Shown: one piece after another, positions 22,061 to 34,439 of the stretch
Layout of the letters: every line of letters starts with the position of its first letter
How positions within the stretch are numbered: position 1 is the first letter of the stretch
Source: Amborella trichopoda
Lineage: Eukaryota; Streptophyta; Magnoliopsida; Amborellales; Amborellaceae
DNA length: 64,000 nt
Direction of reading: 5' to 3'
Assembly: GCF_000471905.2 (NCBI RefSeq)
Contig: NW_006499617.1
Coordinates: 2,557,304 to 2,621,303, forward strand
Position numbers and translations under genes: made by a program
The notes under the pieces: generated by a model
The model's database searches: none
The model's input: only the letters and a program-made list of their open reading frames with translations
Told to the model about the DNA's origin: nothing

Positions 22061-23060
22061 AAGTTTACCATGGCCCAAGTAGGCTCCAATCCTTGAAGTG
22101 TGAGGCAGTCCTCCAGGCTAAGACTACTCACCATCCCGATGAATCAGACCAAACGCTTCCTCAAGGGTCTAGAAGGAGACAACGAGCACCTAGGTCAGTC
22201 TGCGAAAGGAATCCCATCCCTTAGTCACCAGTCTAGGAAGAAGTCCTTAGACCCTTTCCTCCACTGCCGACCTTCCAAGACTTCATTCCAGGTGCAGCTC
22301 GCCTTATCCTTTTGTCCAATCAAGCGTACATCCTTGACTCACCAACAGCTAGGGATCGCTCCAATATGGGTGAAGACGCTAAAAGCACCCTACAACAGTC
22401 AAAGCTGGGGCAAGACCTAAAATACCCCCTGCAATCGTCCAAAATGGTGACGACAATAAAAGCACCCCTCAGCGGTCAGAGCTGGGGCAAGACCAAAAAT
22501 ATCCCCCCCACATGTCCAATTGCGGTGACGATGTAAAAAGCTGCCCGGAGCATTCTAACTCTTCTTCTCCGCCCTCCTCTTCTGTTTCTTACATAGGCAT
22601 AGCTCGACAGTGCCCAGATTTCAACGCTCTAAATAGAGAGCTTGGAGGCACCAGCATCAGTAGGTCGCAGCAAAAGCGTCTTAGAGAGATGCTAGCCCAG
22701 GCTGCTGAATTCTTGACAGCTGCTGACGTCTGGGCAACCCAAGCCAAAACCAAGCCATCATCAGGCTCCTCTTCTAAAGAAGCCTCCCATATGGTGCAGG
22801 TTTTGGAAGTACTATCAGCACAGGGCAAATGGACTTGAGATCAGGGAAGAAGCTATAACCCACACCTCAAAAGCTCAAGGTCCTCAAGTTTCCTGATCCT
22901 TCACTTTTCCCTAAACCTCTACATCCCTAATACAAATCCCCATTACTTCTCCATCAACCTACACCACACCGGCTGAACAACAAAGTTAGCCAATACCACA
23001 AACCAAAACTCAACACCAGTGACTGGATCAAGAACACAGAAGACTAATGAGGATAAATTG
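22061..23060 (+). pseudogene. Element A gag-protease linker with 78-bp repeats
   Basis: A degenerate linker also present in B (4145-4840) and D (51130-52330). Between 22366 and about 22540 it has two full copies and a partial copy of a 78-bp unit (starts 22366, 22444, about 22522) encoding a 26-residue period: acidic lead, K-S-T, glutamine/serine, DLKYPL. A later stretch (22589-22838, plus strand) has SISRSQQKRLREMLAQAAEF, matched by SKTQWKRL in D. Function unknown. The frame is broken by indels relative to D. Confidence 0.5.
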
Positions 23061-24575
23061 AAATAGAACGTAATTGGGCACTTGAGAAAGCTTCCAGCCC
23101 TTCTAAACATCTATGATGCCCTTTTGCTGTCTAGAGACTATCATATGGCCTTAGATCAAGATCTTTCTTTCCCAGAGGTATACGAGACTAAAGTGGAGCC
23201 TTTAGAGGTTGACCCAGCCATCCTGGGAATCTCCTTTTCTGAAGATGACCTGTAGTTGGGAGAAAAATTTCATAATTTCCCCCTCTTCATGAATGGCGAA
23301 CTACACCCCTGCTCTATCAACTGGATCATGTTGGATGGTGGGTCAGCAGTCAACCGGATCCCAAGAAGGATTCTCACCCTATTGGGATTAGGATCTGACG
23401 ACCTCACTCCTACCCACATACCGTGTAAGGTTTCAACCAATTAGGAGAGAAGCCAGCTGACACAGTGCACCTTCTTCTTAAAATCAGTGACCTCAACAAT
23501 TATGCTAAGTTCTATGTAATCGACACTGATAACTCCTACAACATCTTTCTTGGTCGTCCTTGGCTTCACGATCAGGGGGTGGTTCCTTCCACGCTCCACC
23601 AATGCTTCAAATACAGCTGAGACGAGAGGTAGCACACAGTCTATGCCGACAAAAGATCGTTCCCTGTAGCTGAGATTCACGATGACGATGCCAAATACTA
23701 TTTCACAGACCTTCCAACACCAGAAAAGTCAAAGGATGATGATTGGAAGCCTATAAGAGAGATGGGACTCTCGTCCCATGATGGCGTTAAAGACCTAGGG
23801 GCGAATGATCACGGACATGTTCAAAGAAGAGGAAAGACTGGGAAAGATCCTCCCTTTGACCCCGATCTACCCTAGTATACCTTGCCACCTCTTCGAGGTC
23901 ATGGTGTTCTCTCCTGAAGACGAAGCCTCCCCCTCTACTTCTAACTCATTAAAATAAAATGGAAAGCTAGAAGCAACCTTTGAAATTGAGGTAGCCCTAG
24001 AAGTAGATGTTTCAGCACCAAGGGTCACCTATACGTCGGATCAGCAAAAGGTTCTGCATGTCACCATGGCTCTTCTAGAGGCAGAATTGCCACACCAGCC
24101 ACCAAAGAAGGTACTCCAAATTCCATTCTCCTTGAACAAGGAGATCATTAGCATCCACGAGAGGGTCCTACACCTCTCAGAAGCTCCCAAAAAAGTACAG
24201 ATAGAGAAAGGCCAACCTTTTGGCTCTCAAGAATAAGGCCTCATGGTTGAGCTGAGAAGCGAGTTCGTAGCCCCCAAAATCAGTTGTTCAAAGCATTTAA
24301 AGGGGTTCATCCCTGAGACTCAAACCTATGACGAGCTCAAAAGTAGTGCTCCTCGAATCGATACTAAGACTCCCCAGACTGGAGCATTTACAGCAAACAG
24401 ACGCACCAAATCATGAGAACCATGAATTACGAGCCCTTGTCCAATCAAATGCTAAGGGGTGAGGAAGCACATGCTCTCCCATTTGAGGTCATTGAAGTCA
24501 CAGCAGGCTGCCATAAGAGAAAGCAAGGAGTGGGATTTTATTTTTCATCTCAAGCTATGAAAGGGCGAAAGCAAT
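23061..24575 (+). pseudogene. pro: Degenerate Tat-type aspartic protease and post-protease tail, element A
   Basis: Retroelement protease that would cut Gag-Pro. The frame 23256-23444 holds the active-site block IMLDGGSAVNRIPRRIL (D-G-G-S instead of the usual D-S/T-G). After a one-base deletion near 23425 the sequence continues in another frame with VIDTDNSYNI, LGRPWLHDQGVVPSTLHQCF (about 23513-23620) and KRSFPV. The flap-to-LGRPW spacing fits Tat/Ogre proteases. An in-frame TAG at 23253 precedes LGEKFHN and is shared with element D. The tail ends with NYEPLSNQMLRG (about 24420) and a glycine-bearing GVGFYFSSQAMKGRK, stopping at about 24575. In Ogre-like elements reverse transcriptase would follow; here the antisense ORF follows at once. 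Confidence 0.8.
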
Positions 24576-24599
24576 GAAATAGAAAAAGAGACATGCATC

Positions 24600-27500
24600 A
24601 TAGAGAAAAGAAAAGAACTGATTCATTCCTCAAAAAAGGATATTACAAGTGTCGTTTCTTTACAAAAAAGAGAAAAATAGAAAGAAGATGTTGTAAAAAG
24701 TGGTCAATGATCTCATTGACCCTTCCCTTGCACTCATTAGCCGAGGCTATCGCTCGCTTGAGGCCCACTCTCAATTCAGCCACCTCCCCAGCCTCATGCT
24801 CCACTAGGGCTAGCTGCTTGCCCAAGGAGTACTCGAGGTCCAGCACCTTTAGGACCAGTTCCTTATCTTCGGCCTCCCAAACTGTCATCTCCTTCTCTAG
24901 CCTGGTAACCTCCTGTGCCCATTTAACAATCTTTGCCTTCAGGGTCTGCACCTTATTATTGCCTGCTATGGCCTTCTTGACAAGAGCAGACTTCTGAGAG
25001 CCAGTAGCCTCCATCTCCCCTACCTAGACCAGTGCCAGCTCTCGTTTTTTTACTAGAAAAGCCTCCAATGACTCTAACTGCGAGCCCTCTAGATGTGTTA
25101 CGGCCTTTTCTGCCTTCAGAGTCCTCATCCTCCATACCTCGAACTCACTGGTAATGTTGTCAAAGTAAGGAAGGACTTCGGGCGCATTACCTAAGGCGAT
25201 CCCCCTCAACTGTAGGATCGTTGTTTCAAGATTTTCGAGGGACAACTCCTTCAACTTTTGGAGGCCCGTGCGAAGCATCTAAAAAATGATGCCCGATAGT
25301 CCACTGAAAGTAGGCCTGGGCAATACAGTGCGAGCGATCATAACAAGAGGATCCCCAACTGCAACTAAGGCCTCAGGCTCCTCAGATTTAGGAGCAACCT
25401 CAGGCTACTCTGGTACCTCAAAAATGGGTCTCTCGCTCAGATCTTCTGTTAGGACTGCCTTGGGCTCGACCCTTTCAGGCTCAAATGCCATAGCTTCACC
25501 CTCTATAACTCCATTGCCTCAGTCGGGGCAAGGCTGACCTTCTCCCCTGGAGCTACTACCGTAGGCTCAAGCTGCACCACGGTAGCCTCTTCTCCCGGGG
25601 CAGCGATCTCTCCTTATGTCCCCTCTTCTCGAACCACCATCACCACCTTGGTAGGTTCGACACCTTCCCCTTCTTCTTCTTTGCCCCCATCTTCCACGAC
25701 AACCAGATCAGCTATAGGCTCTCCTATGGGACCTGCCTCCTTGATAGTCACAGGTGCTGCCTCTGGGCCCTCCAAGCTTGATCCTTGAGGGTTTGCTGCT
25801 TCTGCATCGCCTAGAACTACATCACTCGAGGCAGCAACCTCTTGCTGCTCTGGTGGTCCCTCTTCAGTCTATGGGGCTCCATCCTCTTCAATAACCATGA
25901 GCTCTACTGGGGAATCCCTCTCCTCGATAGCCTCCAGTGCACCAGAGGCCCTCTCTACCTCTGTCGCCTCATCAATGCCAGCTCATCAGCCCCATTCACC
26001 TCCATAGGGACTAAGCCCCCCCTTCTGCCACGGATGTCGCTTCCTGACCCGAAGCAATTTCGATTGGGGCAGTAGGCTCTGAGGCACTAGCTTGAGCCTC
26101 TGAAGGGCCAAGAGAAGGTTCAGCTGAAGGAAAAGGCGAATCCTCAAGAGCAGAAGGTGATGCAGAAAAAACAGGAGACAGGCAGCACTCCGAAGAAGCC
26201 GAGGGTGAGGAGCCGTCTCCTAACTCACGAACCACCAGAACCTTACGCCCTTTGCATCCTGAAGCCTTGTTTGCCTTTTTAGCCGGAGCATGAGAAGCCA
26301 CTGGGGTAGCCTGCTCGCTCTTATTTCCTTTTTCCTGCTCAAATGCAGCAGCTTTGTTATGAGAGCCACACCTTATCAACTCATTCAAATCCTAGACGAG
26401 ATGCCCTTCATGACCTAGGACCCTACGGCCTTCCTTCAATTTGAAAATAACAGAGAAGTTGACAAAAATTCTCTCTGTCTTGGTCTCCATATTGAGAAAT
26501 CTCAGCAAAGAGTTGTCCACGGTAGTCTGGCGAGGCCGCTCGATCGTGTGTCAGTCATGGGGGAAACTTAGGGTAAATATTTCGCCTGGAGGAGGGGTCA
26601 TTGTCATTTTTCATTGCATTGTGGCTTAGCTCTAGTGGCCACTCTCCCCTTTCCATGGGTGGTCCACGTTCCAATACCCCTTGTTCGTGATTCTCCACTA
26701 GAGCTTGTGGGCCTCGGTTGACCATACTGTCTTGCCAAAATGGGGCAGCACATACTTATTGACCTTGGTGGCCTCCAAGCATGTGGCCCAAGCAGTGCGA
26801 ATGTACCTAGGGTGCCAAGTCTCCCGGCAAGTCCCCAATTAGTCTTTCTTCGAGTGAGCAGCCCTACTATGTTGTTTCTCGAAGAATACAGAGAGCAGAC
26901 AGCCTTGATCTAGCCCATACTGTCGGGCAAATCGATGAGGAAAGTATCCTTCAAGCTTTGTGCTTTGGATAGTGCAATAGGCAAGAAGTCCTCCTCTGAT
27001 GCTCAACATAAAAATTAGTTCCTTCGGGCTGGTGAAGTCACCGTCCAAGTGGTGGCCCAGCTCGTCAACAAACACACGCTCTGTGAGGCCCCCAACCTAG
27101 AACGCCACCTAAGTCATGTGGAGGTGATCATTGTTGAACAAGCTGCGCGCATGACCTGGGTATGGAAGATTGCCTTCTGCCCGGTAATCTTCAGCAAAAA
27201 TGGGCACATAGTTTCCTCCAACTCTCTAGTTTTGAGATATGTGTCCAGAAAATAAGCCCCAAGCCATCCATATACACAATAGACTGGGAAAGGAGTCTTG
27301 AAATCCCCTGGGAAGGCCTCGTCGTCTACTATGCCATTCCCTCCCTCATCCCTTGATACTGTCTTCCCCTGGAAAAGGCTCCCAGGCCATGATAAATACT
27401 ACATAGAATAGGCTGTCTGAGTGCGTACTCCTTCCCCTATGCCATGTCACTGGCCACATAGAATGTGTTAAGACGAATGACGTCTGCCCCTCTCGGCAGG

Positions 27501-28360
27501 GCAAATTTACATAAGAAGAGCACCAAGTAAGCCACTAGGAAGATATGCTCATTCTCCTTCCGCAGCTTGAAAATTGGTAGGGTTTCCTTCTCCTCTTTTC
27601 TTGGTGACGCACCAGCTTCATCTGTAGAGTCACAGTAGAAGAATGTTATCCATTTGGCGAAGGTGACTCGCCCAATTTTGGGCTCATCATAGAGCTGTTG
27701 GTAGATCCCAAACAATTCCCAAAGCCCAGTCGGTGGGGCTTCTCTGCCTACCTTTTCCCACAAAAAATGATTGAGTTCGGGGGAGTAAACACGTTATTCA
27801 TAACACCAAGGAGCGGAAGCCCACCAACAAAGTGCAGGTCCATCAGTGATATCCCTGTCTCCCCAAGACCAAGCAGCCATGTACTGTTAACATGGCTCCA
27901 AGTTTCCAACAACACATTGACAGTGTTTGAACAACGGTCATAGTAGCCCGCCGAGAACTGGAGGGTGGCATGCAAGGAAGCCCATCTCAAAGTATTTCGG
28001 AAACACCTCAGCACTTTCATGGTCCATGAGGAGTACCCCTTCAGGTACTGGTGTTCTCCTTATACCCGCAGGCTAGCGGGAGACCATTTCATGCTCGAGG
28101 TTTGTACCATCCGCTTGCCTAGAGTCAGCAAGTTCCCATTAGAGGCAATGTTTTGGTGCAGGCAATGCAGGAGGCTCACCCCTTCCTCTACAATCACAAT
28201 TCCATCATTATCTTCCCTTGTCATCAGCCGGACAGGGTCACTAACAAAGGTGACTCTCAAGGGCCACCTCGGTTCACATAAGCTTTCAATGAGCCAGATC
28301 GGCTCACCTCTCACCAGGCTTTCACCAATGAATTCGTTGGTATCGAGCACCCCGACTTGC
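24600..28360 (-). pseudogene. Antisense plant-mobile-domain ORF, element A
   Basis: A broken reverse-strand ORF of about 3.8 kb between protease and 3' LTR. In order from its start: 28350-28060 (EFIGESLVRGEPIWL, CEPRWPLRV, GVSLLHCLHQNIAS); GEHQYLKGYSSWT; 28020-27748 with the core LLETWSHVNSTWLLGLGETG, ISLMDLHFVGGLPLLG; 27763-27437 (GRVTFAKWITFFY, AYLVLFLCKFALPRGAD); 27075-26839 (EGYFPHRFARQYGLDQG); 26388-26011, a basic then Ser/Glu-rich linker; and 25278-24643, a heptad-rich coiled coil. The ERW/GE.TITL.DV..L.GLP.G and YPHRVARQFG-type motifs are those of the plant mobile domain (PF10536-type), found in MAIN/MAIL1 proteins and in transposons. Frameshifts and stops disable it. Extra antisense ORFs are known in the Tat lineage; this one in a pol-less element is unusual. 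Confidence 0.75.
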
Positions 28361-28375
28361 GGAAGGTTCTTTTAG

Positions 28376-29365
28376 ATCGAAGGTTTTGCTACCAAAAGAT
28401 GCTAAAAGGCCACGTAAAATTGTGCTCGCAAGGGTGTATCACCGACTGACCACTCAAGGCATAACGATGGCAAACTATTGCCGTCTCGCAGCCAAGGGCA
28501 AAACTATTATTGTCTGCTTGCTAAGATGGTATTGTCGTGTGCAAAAGGCCGGTCTATCGCCGTCTCAAGACTAAGGGACTTTCGCCGTCGGCCCATTGAG
28601 ACGGTATCGCCGTGTGTAGAAGGCAGGGCTATCATCGTGTTCCTATCAAGGGCTATCGACGTCTACTGAAGTAAAACACTTGATGCCGCTTGCGCTCATG
28701 CTGTTCGCACGCGTCGCATGTGCAGCGTACCACGTCCCTTGAAATCTTGGCACGGACAATCACGATGTGACCTGTCTCCACACGTGTGGAAGGCGACGAT
28801 CAGCCTCCTCATGGCCCTTCGCCTCCCGATCGTTAAGGCCCCCCAACCCTTCAGGTTTTCACTGGAAACTCTCTCTGCTCACCGGAAACCCCCTCTGACC
28901 CTGTTCTTTCCCCTTGCCAACCGCTGGGAAAATCGAAAAAAGCACCGAAATCCATAGAAAGTTTCCCTGCGGCCATACATGTCTCTCTTCTCCCTGTTTT
29001 CGCACTTCAATAGCTTACCACGAACTCACTGGAATTCCATTGAGTTTTCAGTGAGTCCACTATTGCTCCTCCTTCTCTTCCAAAAACAAGAGGATCGTCA
29101 GCTCCTCAAACTCCTCTGCAACCTTCCCCCCGGCCGTAGGACTATCGGAAGAACACCCGAAACCCCAGCAAAAGCACAATTTCAAATCTTGCTACGACTT
29201 TGAGAAGCCATGTTTCCTCTGCATTAAGCCTTGCCACTCCCCCAAAGCATTCACAAGCACAGTACAAAGCTCACCATCTGCTCATGCTCGCTTGAAAAAC
29301 TCTTGAAAGCCTGTCTGCTGCAAACGTTTGTCAGAAAACTCTCGCCGAAAGTCTCTTGCCAAAGG
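28376..29365. other. Region upstream of the antisense ORF, element A
   Basis: About 1 kb between the start of the antisense ORF and the 3' LTR. The part nearest the ORF (28390-28680) has irregular repeats of GGGCTATCGCCGTGTGC-like text. The rest is unique, with no credible plus-strand gene. It could hold the promoter of the antisense ORF; in element D the same spacer is only about 30 bp. Confidence 0.5.
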
Positions 29366-29581
29366 CTCAGGCTCTCTCTCTCTCTAGAAACTCTTTAACT
29401 GTTTTACCCTTCGATAAAATAGTAAAATTGGGTTTTCCCCTTTCTATACTCAATAGTGTCGCAAACTACCCTTCACAAATCCGAAATGATGCATCAGTCC
29501 CCAAAGCTCCTGACGGCAACAAGACTGAGCAGGGGCAGGTCAAGCCCGAGACCCGAACAAACTATAGCAATGCCCTTCATC

Positions 29582-29690
29582 AAAGAAGACGTCGTTGCAC
29601 TCTTCGTCAAAGAAGCCGTCGTCGTGCCCTTCGTCAAAGAAGTCGTCGCCAAGCGCCTCGTGAAAGGGTTATCGCTGTGCGCCTCACTAA
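29582..29690 (+). repeat. 27-bp tandem repeat, 4 copies
   Basis: Units of AAGAAG.CGTCGTCGTGCC plus CTTCGTCA, with the last unit 26 bp and closer to the GGGTTATCGC type. Positional mate of 5041-5144. Confidence 0.8.
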
Positions 29691-29904
29691 GTGGCCTAAC
29701 GTCGTGGGCGCAACATCTAGGCCTAATGTTGTGTGCGCCATCCAACACTAAGTGCCATGATCATGCCACAACACTCCCATCTGGACCATTGTCTTGCCTC
29801 CGTAGGAAGTTCATTCCCTGCACCGCAGTCTCACTCCTTAGGGAGTTCAGTTTCCGACAACAGCTCTATTCCTCATGGAGTTGCATTCCTTCACCAACTT
29901 TGGT

Positions 29905-30545
29905 CCGTGCTGCATGACCTTAAATTGCACAGCCTTAGTCCGTGCTGCATGACCTTAAACTGTATAGCCTTGGTCTGCGCGGCATGAGGTTAAACTGCAC
30001 CGCTATGGCTCGTGCTGCATGACTTTAAACTAAACAGCCATGATCAGTGCTGCAAGAACTTAAACTGTACCGCCATGGTCCGTGCTGCATGATCAACTGC
30101 ACAGCCTTGGTCCCTACTGCATGACCTTAAATTGCACAACGATGGTCCGTGCTACATGACCTTAAACTGCACAGTCATGGTCCGCACTGCAAGACCTTAA
30201 ACTGCATAGCCATGGTCCAGATGCACGACTCTAAACCGCATGGTCCAAACTACATGACCCTAAACTATAGCGAAGGTTTAGTTGCATGACCTTAAACTTG
30301 CACAGTCATCATTGCACGAATCTAAACTGCGAGACCATGATCCAGTTATATGACCTCAAACTATAGTGCTTGTTCTGACCGCATGACATTAAAAGGCTTA
30401 ACCCTATGGTCCAAACTATATGACCCTAAGCTGTAGCAGAGGTCTAGTTGCACGACCTTAAACTGCATGGTCTTAGCTACATGAGTTTAACACTGTGTAG
30501 CCATGTTCCGTGCTACAAGACCCTAAAACTATAATGCACAACATG
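29905..30545 (+). repeat. TGACCTTAAACTGCA repeat array, 3' LTR first block
   Basis: About eighteen units of 30-40 bp, typically GCATGACCTTAAACTGCAC followed by AGCCATGGTCCGTGCT. Mate of 5380-5810 but longer. Confidence 0.85.
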
Positions 30546-31069
30546 ACAAATAGTCCATGTGCATAACCTTAACTGTAAGAGGGACCACTCTTTACCAGTT
30601 ATATTTCATTAACACTCTCAGTGAAGTTAGGTGTATGACAAGAAAAGAGGGGGGCGCACCTACCCCTTCAATCCCCAAAGGGTCTCTTCGCGCCGACACC
30701 CTAGTGTGAATCACACCCTATTGCGACCAACTATCCCCGGCGTGTTAGCGCCATGCTTATCTTTTTACCCCCAGTAGGGTTATACCTATGCTTCAGCACG
30801 TCGCCCCAATAGGGTTGTATCTGTGCTATGACCTGTCATTCTTAGTAGAGTTACATGCATACCATTACTCATTCTCCTCGTGGAGTCACACGTACCCTTT
30901 TAATCCCCAGAGAAGTCCGCTTCCAATTGCCACTCCTAGTACGACCATCACTTTCATCTAAATCTCTCTGTCTGTGTAAAGCCTTAACTATCTTTATCCT
31001 CAGAGAGTCAGATTGCTATCCACAGACGTATCCCCCATGCAACTTCACCTACATGACAACCCAGACAAC

Positions 31070-31330
31070 GATCCGTGCTGCATGACCTTAAACTGCACAA
31101 CCATGGTCTGTGTTGCGTGACTTTAAACTGCACAACCATGGTCCAAGTGCATGACCCTAAACTGCATGGTCCAAACTATATGACCTTAAACTATTGAGGA
31201 GGTCTAGTTGCATGACCTTAAATGTCATGGTCCTAGTTGCATGAATTTAAACTACATAACCACAGTCCAAGCTATCTGACCTTAAATCATAATGCACGTC
31301 TTGGTTGCATGACAAAAAATGCTTCGCGCA
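31070..31330 (+). repeat. TGACCTTAAACTGCA repeat array, 3' LTR second block
   Basis: About seven units; mate of 16735-17060. Confidence 0.8.
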
Positions 31331-31799
31331 GGTCGTGAAGGCACGACCTTAAAACTGCCTCCACATACGCGCACACCCTCTTTACGGGCATCTTCAAGCA
31401 TGCCTTCCCTAACCGACCCATTCGTGTGCACAAACCACCTTCATAAATTTCCCAGTGAACCCATTCACTTAACTATCACTATTCATCATTCTCCAGTGAG
31501 ACTCACCCATGCTCAAAAAACGGCGAGCCATCTCGCCACCCATACTCACCGTCAACTAGTGGGTCACCATTTTTCACCCACCTTTTATACATCTTCCATC
31601 TTTCATAGGCAACCTCATGCCATCTCCCAAAGTGAGCCAAAACCACCACCATGCTCACTCCATGGCCTCCACAGACTGCCATTCATCACTATTATGGTCC
31701 ATTTGTATGACCCTAAACTATAGTGCACGTCCTGGCCGCATGACATTAAAAGGCTTTGCATAGGTCTCCAAGGCATGACCCTAAACACGCCTTCACAAA

Positions 31800-33900
31800 A
31801 AAATTGGGCATGGTGTACAACTTGACAAGGGAATGCCATGAGTAAAAATGACGGATGGGCATGGTCACGAAACCATGAGTAAAAGTGTTTCATGAAAATA
31901 AAAACCCAGGCATGGTGAAAACCCCAAAAGGGCACCATGAGCAAAACCAGTTGAAAAGGGTGGACATGACCTCTAGATCATGGGTAAAAGAGCCCCAAAA
32001 CAAAGGAAATTGGTGAAAACTGTCTCCACGGTGCCACTTCCCCCTTGTTCAAGTGAAAACCCACAAAAGGGTGCTTGGACTGACAAAACAGGTTGACAGA
32101 CTACCACAACCTCAACAGGCACTCAATTGCCAAATATGCATAATTCCATTGAGGTTTACCTAAAACCCTCAGCCGCCAGCATTCAATCACAAAACAAAAT
32201 GGCTCATCCAGGAAGTGAGTGCTGCATAAGATCTCCCACACTTCAACATTAACAAGAGTCCTTGAGGTTGAGGACAACGGCCGAAAGATCCCTCCAAAAT
32301 GCTTAAGACCATCACGAAGGAAGGAAACTGAAAAAGCCAGTGCCTAACCTGCCAGATACTTCAGGGTTATTCCTCAGCATCAGATCGCCCCGCCTAAAAT
32401 CTTCCTTAGCTGACAGGTCTAGAGCTTCAGGACATGCCTCTGACTGAACCCGACAGGATGGGACTCACGTGGCCGCCTCATGAAATCCTTCTAGCCGACA
32501 AGCTCAGACTTTTGGCCAGGTCGAAAGCCCCTGACTGGCCGCTAGACAAGACCTACGGAGATACTCTGATCATTAAAAGTAAACCTGGTGTAGCAGTGAA
32601 TAATGCCGACCAAAGGTTCATAGCATTTGGCCTTCAGATAGGTCTGATTTTATTCAATGAGGTCCCTACAAAATCCTCAAGCTTTCGAATCACAAGTAGT
32701 CTCTTGAGGGTGAGGACTTCAACAGGATCCCTCAAAATTCTCATCTTACTCCTGCAAGTCTCCATGTGTTGACCCGTACATTATGTCTACAAGTCTGAGC
32801 ACCATAATTGCAGCATTGCGTGGATCTCCTCAGCATTCACGTAGTCCTGTGGCTAGCCAGAGGAAGTTTCCCAAATGATTGAACATCTCGATTCTCTCGA
32901 AGCACAACATTAGGTGGGGCATGCTGTTCGAAGATATTTTTTATCATCATGAGGCCCCCGCTAAATAAAAACCAAATAAGCAGTGGAAATTTTGGCAGTC
33001 CTAGAATAGTCCCAGAACTGGTCAAGATCTTCATGTGGAATCTCAAAAGTCTCCTGCCATGTTTCCTCACATTCCAACCTGTGTGAGGTAGTGCAGACTG
33101 AGAGACTTTTTCAGCCTAATCAACCTCTTGTACCCTGAAACGGACCTTATAACTAGAGCTGTATTTTGAATATCTCAATTTACTATGGGACCACCACTAT
33201 TGGATCCAGTACAGTTGAAAAGCCCACTTTAGGTGTCGAATTTTAGCCTAAACGGACATCCCAGGAAGAAGTTATAGGCAAAAGAGCGAAACAGGAGGAG
33301 TCGCACGCTATTCCCATGCGGCCACCCTGCAACTAAGCTCCATTAAAGGGATAGTCACAAATAGTGACTTACGATGCCTATATCTCCCTCATCTGAGATC
33401 GGATCGCATTCAAACTTGTTGAAGCGTGTTTGTCTCATTGAGACGAGCGTTTCGATATGTGGCACGCCCCGCGACAACGATTGAGCGAGGAGAAAAGCTA
33501 GAGAGAAGTTGCTTATTTGTGAAGAAAGTGTAGTAATATCAGTAGCATCGTGCCGCACTTGATAGGCCAAATCATGCTGCTGTGAGCTTGATCATTGCAA
33601 AACTGATTCCATCATGTGCGTAAGGTCTCGGGCTATCTCTGACCCGAACCCCATACATGATAAATGGTCAGATTTTGCACATGAAGCTGACGAAGTGACT
33701 GCGAATTTTGTCCCTGAAATTCCAAATTCTAAACAAAACTCCAAATTTGCAAAATCATTGTTAGGGCACGAAATCGAGCTACTTTTGTTGCCCTGCGATC
33801 GTGATGGCATGCTCAGTGTGATCCAACGAAGAAATCACAGAAAACAAATCAAGGAACGAGCACACAATCGATTCAAAGTTTCATGATTCATTCAAATTTC
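31800..33900 (+). other. U3 body of element A 3' LTR without genes
   Basis: Matches 17700-19800. Contains single copies of units that are amplified in the 5' LTR, the ATATTTTTTATCATCA motif near 32932-32950, and no frame shared with the mate. Confidence 0.5.
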
Positions 33901-34201
33901 AAGTCATATGATCATGCCCTAAATTACGATCCACGGCTCAAAGTTGGTATCAAATCGATCATGATGCCTAGCCCTACAAGAAAGAAATCATTTCTCAATA
34001 AACCGGGCATCGGAACAACCACGGATCATCAACAAAAAATCATGCACGTTCTAGGGCAACACATGGACTGTTCTGAAATTCCACAACTTATTAAGAAGGG
34101 GCAAATCTGTCATTTTGCCCCCTATTTTCTAATTCATTTTAATCTTAATTTTCAATAATTAGGGTTACTTTTGATCATCCCCCCATGTTTGGGGCAAATT
34201 C

Positions 34202-34209
34202 TATATATA
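34202..34209 (+). promoter_or_regulatory. TATA box of element A 3' LTR
   Basis: TATATATA after CCCATGTTTGGGGCAAATTC; mate of 20101-20108. Confidence 0.7.
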
Positions 34210-34266
34210 CCGTACCACCATTGTAAGTAAAAGGCTGGAACTCTTCACAAAAGAGAGATTTTACTT

Positions 34267-34272
34267 AATAAA
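34267..34272 (+). terminator. Poly(A) signal of element A 3' LTR
   Basis: AATAAA about 60 bp after the TATA box, in the context ACTTAATAAAATTTCTC. The 5' mate has lost it (ACTTAATATAGTTTCTC). Confidence 0.6.
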
Positions 34273-34439
34273 ATTTCTCTTTCTTGTCATTGTTTGGTCA
34301 CATTGGGAGAGAGAGTAAGGAGAGAGCAACTTTTGGATGGGTACCCCTAGGCTCTAAGTAAATCTTCTCTCTGTTCTTTTTCTTTTTTTCTTCTCTCTCT
34401 TCCTCCCCTTCTTCTTCCTTTTCTTTCCTCTGAGCTTCC

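Noticed and set aside
24593..24997. Plus-strand 134-codon frame
   Set aside because: Shadow of the antisense coiled-coil part of the plant-mobile-domain ORF.
30855..31085. 76-codon plus-strand frame
   Set aside because: Within LTR U3 with no match; the equivalent 5' LTR region has stops.
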